Origin: Enoplosus armatus
Taxonomy: Eukaryota > Chordata > Actinopteri > Centrarchiformes > Enoplosidae
DNA: 64,000 bases
Assembly: GCF_043641665.1 (NCBI RefSeq)
Contig: NC_092191.1
Span: forward strand, 14,229,501 to 14,293,500
Direction of reading: 5' to 3'
The notes under the pieces are model-generated. The model made no database searches. It saw nothing but the letters and a program-made list of their open reading frames with translations, and was not told the DNA's origin. Shown piece after piece: positions 50,601 to 61,918 of the stretch; the first letter of the stretch is position 1; each line of letters starts with the position of its first letter. Both the position numbers and the translations under genes were made by a program.

Positions 50601-53600
50601 CAGGCTATGTAAAGTTAGAAGGCCTTTTTGTTGGATTGAGATACATACTTTACCTTTTTAAAAGCCACCTGATGAGAATTTAGGCTTCCCTTTTTGGTTG
50701 ATGAGTTGAGAATGCCCCTTCTTTGCAAAGCTACAAGGTCATGGTCTGGTCACGGACTGATTACATGTTCTGCTCCTAGCCACTAAGTCAAATTTATTTT
50801 ACTCTTGTTTACAGTGTATTTCAAGCTCACTTTGGCAGCTCTACATGGAAACAAGACAACACAACATCACTATCCAGAAATCATAACACGACTTCAATAA
50901 ACTGTAAACTCTAAGCACTAATTTTAGTGTTAGTGACTGGGCAATGCTGGAAATGATTTTTAAAAAGAGCCAACAGGTTCAGCCATCATTGATAAATACT
51001 GCTTTCTGGTTGTGGAGTGTTTGCTGGCAGCTGTGTAGGGAGACAGTTTGTTTTCACTCAAATTTGGATTTATTACTTCTAGTGCATGTTTATTTATTTA
51101 TTTACATGCACATGGACATCTACTTTGATATGGTTACAGTGCACTGCAGCCATATCAAAGTAAAATACCCTCACTGAGGCAATAGTTTGATTATCGAATG
51201 CCAGTAACCTAATTTTCCTTATAATCTGTGTGTAAATGATTTGATAACCCAGTTAATGTCCAGAAAGATGTGGCAGACTACGGGACATGTCTTTGTGAAT
51301 CACATTGTGTCTATTCGTTTTTTCTATTGATGAATGAATGCTGCTTTCACACAGAACAGTGATGTTTTTGTTTTATTGCCCACCACCATTGACAATAGAG
51401 CTGTTTGTACACAGACACACCACACTGCATCTGGTTGACACCCGGGCCTTTAATAGTCGAGAGGAAAGACACAAAAATGACAAACGTGCAAATGAAGGAA
51501 AATGTTTTCTTATTTGTTCACTGTCTGTCTTTCATCAGTTCTTATGAGGATGATGCCAAAGGCTTCGAGTGGATAATATCCTGAGACTTTTTTCAGGATA
51601 AAAAAAACATTATGAATTAATCATTGTAATTTTTTAATGTGCCCTTCCTTTTCTTATTTCACACAATTACTTTGCCCTGCTGAAATTACAATTATCCCCC
51701 ACAAACACTCAGCATAATTTCAACAGCACTATTCAGCATAATTTAAAATTAAGATAATGCTTCTTTGCTTTATCAATTCAACAGCATCTCTTTTATATAG
51801 GGTTGCAAAAGTTTGAAAAATAAGACTGAAGTAAATACAGTGCATTAAACTTGAAGTGTACCCAGCCAGATGGTACAGTTCAGTTTAGATGGTATCTTAT
51901 TGTTGAACTTTTCCAACGTTAATGGTAAAAAATGGCCAGATTTGAACCCAGTACAAACATACATTTTGTGGTATGTTTGTCTCTGGAATATTCTGGGTTT
52001 CCAGAGATCATCAAGTGGTTAAATCCCCAGCCTCTTGAACTAAATGCCCCCCTTGTCCTGGGACTGAGTCCCTGCAGAGTTTTCTCTCCTGTGATCCTTT
52101 ACAGCAGTCTAAATAAAGAATAGAAAATACCACAGGTTAGAGGACTGCCCACCGTAATTTGAAAGAAAAACATTCTCACCTCTGTCATTGCTCAGAATGA
52201 AGAAAAGATTAGATAAATGCAGGCCTAGTAATAAAAATGATGACATATAGCACACTGTATATGGATAAGCTCAGTTTGTGTTAATTTATTTTTTAAGTTG
52301 GATCCTTACTTAAGTGTTAGCCATACTAATTTAAAACCAAAAACAAGCAATATTACATTTGGTGTTCAGACTTTAAGCTGAAAGCTGTTTGTCGTCTGGT
52401 TATGTTTGATTAAAGAGCTTCATTTAAAACTGACCACACAAACAAATTGTCATTTTGTGGAAATGGCTGAGCATAGCAGTATATTTGCTTTAGAATCAAG
52501 TTAAATTCATGTAGCCAAAATACTGCATGTGCTTAGTTATAAAAATCCACACACAAATTACAATCCAGTGCAGCCATGCATGGCTTTGAAACCTGTGATA
52601 ACTGTGATGGTTCTCATGTACCCAGACTTGGCATCAGAATCCATTAAATAAAAATCCCATTGCGCTGCTGTTGTTGCTCTTGTCTGAGGACATTTATGCA
52701 TCGCCACTGTGCCCTTGTAATTATTTTGGAGTGTGTATTTGCTTTAACATGAGCTTAGCCAATGAGCAAAGACAGGGCATGTTGCAGGCATCTTCCTCAT
52801 GACTAACTTGCATATGACACAATGTTCCCTGTGCTGATAGATGCAGGGTGGCAGTCTGAAGCAGTGGGTTTTACCACTGCTAAAGGATCAGACATGATTG
52901 GTGCTGTGGAAAAGCTGACAGCATGAATTATGAAGGTCTCATTAGGGGCTGTTGGAAATGATTTATCTTGCTACGAAATATGGTCATCCAACCACATTTG
53001 CCTCCCTGGTTACAAATTCCATATTGTGTTTTGCTCTTTTAATTTCTTAGGTGTATCATTTTCAGTTTATTAGTGAGGAATTTCCATGGACGCCAAACCA
53101 TGACTCTATTAAATCTAAGGTCACTACTTGGTATGCCAAGCAAAATGGCTCAGAAAAGGACAAGGTATGCTCTTTGAAAATTGGCTGCAGTCGCAAAGGT
53201 GCTAAAAAATGTGTCATGTTTCTCACTTGACAGATGCATTGCTTGGCATGGCGGCATTGAGCTTGGCAGTGTGTGTGACTGCCAGGTCATCTACTGGGGT
53301 TGTGTGTTTTTATACTGATGCCAAGGGCTGCCTCCATAGTTTTCCAATGTCCCTTAGCAGGAGCATTGTCGTGAAGAATGCCTCAAAGGATAATTATGCA
53401 AAATTTACAACCGTATATTAAGATCATATCCTGCTGGTCAAAAAAAAAAAAAAGGCAAAAAAATCTTGTTTTGAGGCAATTGGCCAGAACTTACAAGAGA
53501 ATATTTCATTAAACGCTTTACGCATGAGACTAGTGTCCCAGATTTGAGAAAGCCTCGGTATTTCACACAGCACACAATGTGTAGTTTCTATACTATTCAT

Positions 53601-56600
53601 GTAATCTGACTACTCTTTCTGAAATGGTTTCATTAGTAATCCTCTTCCATCCTTGTTTGGTGCACAGTAGTCCTTTCAGTTGTGTCCCTGCAGCAGCAGC
53701 ACTTTTAGTCACGGGTGGTTCAGCAGTGTCGCTTTTTTTTAAAAGGCTGGTGATTTTGAAAGTTATAAGCTGCAATCTTGGCATCGCTTTCACTTTAAAA
53801 TGCTCCATAAGCGGACCCATTTTCTGATAGCATCATGCAGCTGAACTGAAAGCACGACACATTGCTCGCATTATCATGCAGAGGGTACATCTTTGTGAAA
53901 ACCCGGAAGAGATGACAGGGAAATGAATATCTTTTCTGTTGTTCTCAGATTTATCCCCCTCTTATTAAACTCAAAATAAATAGATAAAATAAAGTCTTTT
54001 TTCAATAATCAACCATTTGTATACAACCACCGTAATGTGGATGATGCTTTTGATTCTTGTGGAGGCAGGTTATTATCGTGTAATATTTATACTGGAATAT
54101 GCATCTGAAGTTATGACAGAGCAGAGACTCATTTTATACATGTTTGGATGATATGAAACCAGACTGCTGAAGCCTGTTCCCTGAAGTGTATGGAAAAGAG
54201 GAGGAATGATCTGCTCACGGCACCCAGCAACAGGGCTTTCTTGATGCAGTGCTTTGATAACGTCAGAGCTCCATCTAGGTTACTTTGTGAGGTACTGCTC
54301 AATAACCTTGTGATTTAGCATTGTGCTGTAAATTATCAATGCAATTTCCAGTAGCCACTCATTTGCTTACACATCAGCAATACAAAATACATCCTCTCTA
54401 CTTAGAACAGACGGTATTCTGAGTGCTTGTCTCACCACGCTCACTCCATTTTTAGGTGAGTTCACACGACTTTTCAATGAGGTGCAGTGGCAGTTGCACA
54501 GAATTCTAATTTGGCTTCAATCTAAGTCATTAGGAGAGTCAACAGGAAGCAAACAGATGGCAGAAGGAATATGATGGATAATTGCATGTCTCAGAGGACA
54601 ATTCGTAATTTGTATCTGATTCCGTGCAACCCCCTCATTTTCTTAATGAAGGACTAATTGAGTTTTTTAGATTGGCTCAAGCATATGGTTCCACCAATAG
54701 TGAAGGGCTCACGTAATGGCTGTAAGGAGATACATTGAGGAAATATGAGAACCGTTTCTGAACGTTAGTCTGATTTTAAGGTTGAAATAAAATTGAAGAC
54801 TCTGTTTGGATGTGGAAATGTATTTATGAGAAATATGATGCATCTTCATTACATCATAATCATCATCACTGTCATCATCATCATTATTTTTTACATTGAA
54901 AAGTAGTCTGTCACAGTTTTGTCTAAAACACTGATCTTTACTGAGAAAATAAATTGTCCTGCCTCTAAAATGTTGGAATAAATAAAACATAGTAGTAGAA
55001 TATGTACTTAACTTATGAATAAATGTATATTTGATGTTTTTTATGTAATGTATTTTTAAAACATAATGAATGGTTTTCTTTTTGCTTTCCTCTGGAATGT
55101 GTGTTTGTTATTATAACTTTTCTTTCTCTGTTGCAATATACTTGTTGTAATTGTAATTATGTTTATTTTTTTGTGGTGAAAAATCCATAATCAACCAGAA
55201 AAGGCTTTGATCTTTTTTTTTTGCATTGATGTTTAGGTTTTAATAACTCCAGGAAACAAGCAAATGAACAGGTGCTGTTGGTACAAACAAGACTTTGTAG
55301 ACCCTTAAATTGTAATACAACAGTTTTAGTATGTGGTCATTATTACCTTTTGTAAAGGTTAATATCTTTTATTATAGTTTGGCATCTTTTTATGTTTAAA
55401 TATATTTCCATTGTAATTCACGACTCAAACAGAAGTCCAGTGTATCTAAAAATATACTTTAGCACCTTATAACCCAGAAATATCACTACATTTTAAATAG
55501 AAAATGAAAAAATGAAAATTTGCCAGCCTCAGTAGCTCAGCTGTTGAGAAATGGATCAAAACCATGCATGGGATAAGGAGGTATCCCTCTTCCTGGTCTG
55601 CGTGGACTGTACGCTTGTCTCTATTTTGGGAACTTACACTCTTCAAAGTGCAGTGGTAATGAAGTGCCTCTCATTAAGAGCTACATTTGTGACAGTCAGT
55701 CAGTCAGGCAGGAATGCATGGAGGGCAGAAAGCGGAGCACCCCTGATACTAGCTACTCATAGGGGCCTTTGACTAAAGGCTCATTTCATGCAAGGTTAGA
55801 CACATCAGTCATTGGACATGGGGCTGGCTTTTACTGCCTTTCAGTAAAATTACACATGGAATGTGTCCACACAGTGAAGATGAACCTGGAAATGAAATGT
55901 CTTCCATTGGACTCTCTGCGGCTGGCCTGATCGCTGCCAGTGTGTAAGCTTAAAATTCCCCGCATGCAGTGGATCAAAGCCTCAGTGTTGACAAAGGTCA
56001 TGGACCCAGGGAACTTTCATTCTCTTTGATTGCGTGCTGAGTCTTTATTTGTTTGTAATGTGTACTGCATGTACTTAGTAGTGGGACTTTAATTAGATCA
56101 AGCGTGAATATCTTTGTAAATATGGCCACTAATTAAGCTTGAAAGCACCAATGAGCTGTGATGGGTCAGAAAAGCTTTGAGCCCACCACATCACGCTCAA
56201 GTAAATATGCTCGGGCATGAAAATACTGTCCAGCACTATCAATGTTTGCACACCTTTGACACTGTGATGAAGGACTGTGTGGGCCACAACACATACAGTA
56301 ACACTGTTGCCTCAAAATCTGAACCCTGGTATCCTTCTGTTATAACCCTCATTCACTGTTACCTGCTGAGGTCATTATAACCCAGTGGTGACTAGGTTGT
56401 TGCGCCTGCATAGCCAGTAATTTGAACAAACATTTTGGTCAAAGATTTCCATTGTTTTGGCTGTTTCTGCATGCAGTGCTGGCTTTGCTAGCAGATGCAC
56501 CCCTGGAGATCAGCTTCCAAAGCTGATAGAAACAAAAGAGTTATTTTCCTTTCCCTTTTAGAGCGGCCAAACATCTCACGATAAGATCAACTTTCAAAGC

Positions 56601-56955
56601 AGCCTGACTCACGACACCAGCCACCAAATCATTTCAGTTTCTTAGAGTTTAGAGGAAGTTATTTTTGCTCAAAATAGCCTAATCTCATTCCTTACCTCTA
56701 TTACTCACCTGATTTGTTGATAATCCTTAACAAGCAGGCACAATGGCTGCCATTATAAACTGATGGCACAGCATGGTGGCAGCAAGCAGTCTTTGCTTGC
56801 ACCCTTTAAAAGATCCATTTTTGTACTTAAAGTAATTACAGGTTTGATGTTACAAAGTGTTACTGAATGGAGTGCTAATTCTGCTTTTTCCTTGTGAGAA
56901 AAAGGAAAGGGGTGTATGCATTAATTCCCAAGCTTTCCAAAATATTAGGTCTCCG
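47698..56955. other. Intronic stretch, no gene recognised
   Basis: It contains an A run near 53441-53453, a small 8-bp stem at 51577-51600, a short direct repeat of CAGCATAATTT near 51710-51745 and a CAT/TCA repeat at 54841-54887. A 78-codon frame at 47902-48138 is lysine- and cysteine-bearing but unrecognised. Confidence 0.5.
54841..54887. repeat. (CAT)n-type trinucleotide repeat
   Basis: CATCATAATCATCATCACTG followed by TCATCATCATCATT is an interrupted trinucleotide repeat. It produces an apparent Asp-rich frame on the minus strand that is not a gene. Confidence 0.85.
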
Positions 56956-57771
56956 AGGCTCTATTTAAACCTGGTATTAACATTTGTTTTGGATGATCCG
57001 ATCACAAGTGCACAGCTCAGCACATCAGTTTATACTTGGCATTAACATTGATCGGTTCTCTCTTCCTCGCTCTATGCAAATAAACACATACATCATTTCT
57101 GTTTGTTTGCAAAGACCAAATTAGTTGTTGTTTTTAACCTGAATGTGATATATTTACTGTTTATCAGACCACAAATGAGACAACAATTAGGTTAGAAATA
57201 AATAGAGGCCGCCTGTAGTTTTTTGGAGGGCCAGGCCTCACTTACTGTACAAAAACATAAAACTGTAACTTTATTCACTGATTTTGGTGAAACTGGATCA
57301 TATTTTATGGAGAAAATATTCTCTGGTTTTCCCTCTGATGTCCTCCGGCTGCTCTGCCTCAACTCTCCTGTTGGACAGATAGCTTTACTTGTTGCCAAAG
57401 TAACTGCTGCTAACTGTAGCTGCCCTTAGCTAATTAGGTCAGTTAGCCTGTGCAGCTAGCGGGCGAAGTAGCTTTAAAGCTTAAATAAGGCTATCTGTCT
57501 ATCAGGAAACTCCGTAAATCACAGAGAGTTGGGGCAGAGCAGCCGGAGGACATCAGACAGCGTGTTTCTTGTGTACTCCATCCACGAGAATCAATTTTGC
57601 CTGTTGTTGTGGCTTCTTGTTGTTGTTTTGCACTTTAATATGACGCCATTGACACGTGAATGAGTAAGTACCTCCGCTTACGCAGAGGACGTTAGTTGAG
57701 TACGCGGTCCTTCAGTGTGTTGTGATCGGATCACCCAAGATGCATGTTAATGCCAGGTGGAGGCAGGGCCT
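56956..57771. mobile_element. MITE-like element with ~50-bp terminal inverted repeats
   Basis: The left end reads AGGCTCTATTTAAACCTGG, then TATTAACATTTGTTTTGGAT, then GATCCGATCACAA. The reverse complement of the right end reads AGGCCCTGCCTCCACCTGG, then CATTAACATGCATCTTGGGT, then GATCCGATCACAA. The CCTGGYATTAACAT and TGATCCGATCACAA blocks are recognisable as termini of a common teleost element. The interior, about 700 bp, has no transposase and contains a second inverted repeat. No target duplication is evident. Confidence 0.75.
57334..57557. repeat. Inverted repeat with perfect 25-bp arms inside the MITE
   Basis: Positions 57334-57358 and 57533-57557 are exact reverse complements; the left arm begins TCTGATGTCCTCCGGCTGCT. 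Weaker pairing extends inward through CAACTCTC..GACAGATAGC against GCTATCTGTC..GAGAGTTG. It is either the subterminal part of the outer element or a nested fold-back insertion. Confidence 0.9.
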
Positions 57772-59725
57772 AATTCTGTCAGTCAAAAATCAGATTTCAT
57801 AGCATCATAAGATGCCACTTTAGGTTTAACCTGCTTTGATGTCTAAGCTGTCAACAGATGCTAATGCTAACCATCGCAGAGAGACATGTTATTGTAGCTG
57901 AGACTGACGAGGAGTCATTTTGGCTCATAGTGAGTCACAAAAATCATCAGTGAATCTGCTGACGATTATACTTCTGAGAAGTTATGCTGTTATAATCTCA
58001 GGGAGAAAGTTTCCTGTCATTTCCTGATGCTACAAAATACTTATTATTGTTTGATGGAGTTGGCAGTCTTATTTAAAGGGAAATACATTTCACAGAGGAA
58101 ATAATGTAGATGGTTACAGTCTAACAAGACATTGTTTGAATATGAGACTATGAAAAGGGAGGTTAAGAAAATATCTAGCAAGTACAAGTATATATTTGAC
58201 CAGCAGTCCCGCTTCTCCATGTACACTGTATCTTTATAAAGAGACAACCATTTTATTCTAGCATGATGCTGCATGATTTTATCCATTTATTATAATCCAT
58301 AATTTACTGGATATAAACTAATTGAGATCTACTTGTAAGAACTATTTGCGAAAGTACAGACTGTTGGAGATTATTTCGATTTTTAAATATTTGCTGGGAC
58401 AAGCTGCTAGGCTTTGACCTTGTGTAAAAAGGTGTTGCCTGTTGTGGAAGGAAAAGTGGTTATTGGTGATCTATCTGCCAAGGTCATCTCAGTAATTCAG
58501 CTCCAGCTATTTTAGACAAATGCATTGAATCCTCCACAATGATGTTGGGTATTTCAGAGTATTTCAAAACAATACTGCTATTCCTCTATTTTGTCAATCC
58601 TGGTAAATGTACTGGTCATTATAACACCTGTCAAAATGTAATCTTTAATTGTTAGGCCCACAGTGCATGCTTTGTCAGTGATGCATGCCTTTGTTGTTGA
58701 ATGGTTGATGGATATCAATAATAACTATTCTCTTTAGTCCTGACCGAAGGAAAGACACCTCATAAATCTTTAGCATAACTAGTTAAAAAGTTCTGAATAC
58801 TGGCCAAAACTTAAACGAAAATGATGCTGTCTCAAACAGAGGAAATGTTGCAGAAGTAATGACACACTAAATGCATCATCTGTGCTTTCTGCTTTGTAAT
58901 ATACAGTGAAGATACATTGTTTTGGGCTGCTTTGACAAATGACAAACAGCCTGCCCCTCCAGTTATTAAAATTCTGGTTTGTCTCTCATGTTTACTGTTA
59001 TATAGCCACAGGCTTGAATACAATCCTAGTAGTTCAATTAAACCGTTTACTGCTTATTTCTCAGAACTTTTCTGGTGTCATGTTTCGACATCCTGCTCTT
59101 TCCCATTCTACCTCAGGCTCTCTGAAACACAACGGTAGAATTAACATCTTGGCTTTGTGGCATCAAGAGACTCTGGTCTCATACACTTAAAACTGAGACT
59201 TCTAATGCATTAAATGAACCAGTTCTCATTTGTGTACCAACAGGATGAGCTTCTTTTTTTTAAAGCTTCCTGTCCAGACTGATGTAAATATAATGACTCA
59301 AACATCAGTCATGAAACGATGAATCCATGATGATGAAACACTTCTATTTAGAGATATGTGCAGTTTGGTTCATACCGTGCGTGCTCTGTATTCACTGACT
59401 GTTTGTCAGTCTCTTACTCTGACATTTTATAATCTCTTTCGTGTTGCAGTGCTGTTGTATTGTTCATCATGAGCTGGTGAGAGCTAGATTAGATTAGGTG
59501 TGACTAACTCAAGGGCTAATATCACTACTTAACAGGCTGAGCTGATCAATGTTTTGCAGAGGAAAATTATTTTTAAAAGTATGACAGAGTTATGATCAAT
59601 AATTTCTGAAGCCGGTCATGTTGATTAGTATGTAAAATGGACAGTATAGAATATAACAATATATGTCCTCCTTGATACAGGAACTGACCGGTTTCTTTAT
59701 ATTTATGTTGCTTCTAAATAAATAA

Positions 59726-59805
59726 GTAAGTAAATAATAGAACAGAAAGCTAGGTAGGAACAGTAAGTAAATAATAGAACAGAAAGCTAGGTAGGAACAG
59801 TAAAC
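59726..59805. repeat. Perfect 37-bp tandem duplication
   Basis: A unit beginning GTAAGTAAATAATAGAACAG occupies 59726-59762 and is repeated without a mismatch at 59763-59799. It is followed by the first bases of a third unit. The perfect identity suggests a recent slippage event. Confidence 0.95.
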
Positions 59806-61451
59806 AGTATACTAATATTAACAGATTTTAATTGATTCTGTTGCCTCTTGTACTAGCTAACACGGTTGTTATGTTACGGAATACAGGACAATAGTGTGTC
59901 TATAATGATATATACATATTTTCAACTCTATTTTGTGTTTTAACATTGGATGTTATTGAAAAGTAAAAGCATTAAAAGAAGCCAAGTCATTTTGTAAGTA
60001 TTGTCTACATCCATCCAGCCCCACTGAGCCAAGTGGCATGAAAGTGCCACTGTACTCTGTCTCATAGCTTTTAGTGTTTAGTTACGTTTGTATAAATTCA
60101 TTCAAAAGCAGTGCGCCCTTTTCGTGTGATTTCCCGCAAAGTAGCACACATTCAGGCTGACTAAATCAGACAGCCCTTTTATTCTGCTAAATGGGGAATT
60201 GGTTCATGATCCAAGACACCACAGGGTAGAGCGTGAAACACAGTAAAGAGTTAACATGTCAAAGTATCTACAATAGTTAGCCTTACATGATTGAATGTTA
60301 GATCAACTGCCCGCTGTTTGTCCAACCATCAGTGTACCTGCACATTCTTTGTCGGGCACAGAGTTCACACTGTGCTTTCTGCTTAATTTGAGCGAAACAG
60401 ATGTGGACGCGATCAAATCAGACTGAAAGACCTTTGAACATGCTTCTGAAGCTCTTTACTTTGTGCAGTCATGGTTCTGAAGATCCCAATCAGCATCAAA
60501 AGGCTGCGATGTTTGTTTTCTACCTGGCGGCTTTCCCTCCTTTCATTATACCCTCTTAATATTCAAATTTTTTGATGCAAACAGTTTTCCTGATGCAATA
60601 CTGGGATGCTTTTATTTGGTCTTGATTCATTTATTTATTTTTCTTAATCCAATCATGGAACATGTTTGTTGATATGATTTGGTTAATGCCAACAGTCTGA
60701 TGCGTTGATCAGACAACAATCTTTTTTTTGTAGTCAAGTGATTTACCGTGTGATTAGTCATAAAATCTTAGCTTTCAGTGGGAACATGATCAGATGAGAT
60801 GACAGATTTCCTCCTCTAAGCCTCACAGTGAGGGAGGTCAGTCTTTCTATGCTCATAGTTTGCTGTAGGGAACACAGGAAACTGAGGCCATAAACTATAT
60901 TAGAAGTGATGATTTACACATCTTCCCTATCAATGGCTGATGCATTGTATTGTCTAATGTACTAACATAAGCTATGTGTGAATTTGTTGTTGATGCATCA
61001 CCTGCATTACCTATTTGCAAATGATATAATCACCTCATTAGGACCACACTGCCAAAAGTAATGCTCGTTTTTCATTAAAACCAGGGTTCAAAAGCAATTT
61101 GCATGAGCTATTTAAGTAAGTCAAATAGATGTTGTTTTAGGGTCGGATTTACTTAAGACAGCTGATGCAAATTCTTAACTAAACGCAATATTTTTAGCAT
61201 CACTTTTCTCAGTGTGGCGTCAGAACATTGTGCTCATCGTCTCTTTGCCCCTTTATGGGAAACAAAGAGGGCATGCATTGTAATGAATACAGCTCAGAAT
61301 ACATTTGTCTACTTTTACAAAGGCTCACAATATTTTAGACTGGGTAAACCAAAAAGATGATAAACCTTTGAGGAAACTGTGGATCAATAGCATGTTATGT
61401 CCATGACCCCCTCCTCTGTGGCTTTCTGATGGCTTACACATTTTTACTTTC

Positions 61452-61500
61452 ATTTTCTTTTCTTTTCTTTTCTGGGTGTACAGGAGGGTGGGGGGGGGGG
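61452..61500. repeat. (CTTTT)n and G-run low-complexity tract
   Basis: Four CTTTT-type units are followed, 18 nt later, by GGAGGGTG and a run of 11 G. The G-rich part could form a quadruplex. It lies about 300 bp upstream of an adgrb3 exon. Confidence 0.8.
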
Positions 61501-61807
61501 CTGGACTGATGAAGTCTTAGAGTCCTAAAACAAAAAACAACGATGTGAGTTTATTTGCATGTTTGCTATGTGTCTACGCTGTGCTTTCAAGCTCAATTAA
61601 TACTTCCAACTCACCCTTATAAATTCGTTGCATTGTTCTATGCCCTAGAGTAAAGGACAAATTAAATACAAACTTGTGTGGTCTTTGTTTCTAGCCATGT
61701 ACTGCAGTTGCTTCGAACATCCTGAAAAACAGTATGTAATAAGCTTTTGTTCTCAGAAAATCATGTTTAAGTCTAGCTTTCATATGAACCTCTATTTTGT
61801 CCCATAG

Positions 61808-61918
61808 AATATGGAATGATCGGAGAGCATACTGTAAAAAGTCAGCGGCCAAGATCAGTTCATGACACAAAGGCCCTGCAGGAGCAAGCTGAATCTGCTA
61901 AATTTATGGCACAAACTG
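61808..61918 (+). CDS. adgrb3: Adhesion GPCR B3 (BAI3), second coding exon: linker before the TSRs
   Basis: The acceptor CCCATAG ends at 61807. Joined to the final G of the previous exon, the frame reads [19 protein letters not shown] and ends KFMAQT plus one base. This is the BAI3 linker between the CUB and cysteine-rich N-terminus and the first thrombospondin type-1 repeat, residues about 252-288. The exon is exactly 111 nt, phase 1 at both ends, so skipping it would keep the reading frame. The donor is GTAATA, lacking the usual G at +5. The first TSR exon is expected downstream, outside the window. Reading through the donor would stop at 62062-62064. Confidence 0.93.

Larger units (their letters stand above)
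18871..61807 (+). other. adgrb3: Giant intron of adgrb3 (about 42.9 kb)
   Basis: It is bounded by a consensus donor GTGAGT at 18871 and an acceptor with a pyrimidine-containing tract (CTCTATTTTGTCCCATAG) ending at 61807. Both flanking exons are in phase 1. No nested gene was recognised on either strand; the longest unexplained frames are 159 codons (19015-19494) and 157 codons (21622-22095). The interior holds dispersed repeats, MITEs, microsatellites and one speculative alternative first exon, each listed separately. The length is typical of the large adgrb3 locus. Confidence 0.9.
57772..61807. other. Last part of the giant intron
   Basis: It holds a perfect 37-bp tandem duplication near 59.7 kb, a CTTTT repeat at about 61452-61472, a G run at 61490-61500 and the acceptor for the exon at 61808. 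No gene was recognised. Confidence 0.5.

Noticed and set aside
54709..54990. Minus-strand frame with an Asp-rich run
   Set aside because: It is generated by the CAT trinucleotide repeat, with no splice sites or homology.
55530..55770. Stretch containing CAGTAGCTCAGCTGTTGAGA that looked tRNA- or SINE-like
   Set aside because: No cloverleaf, no B-box and no recognisable SINE body or tail, so it was not called.
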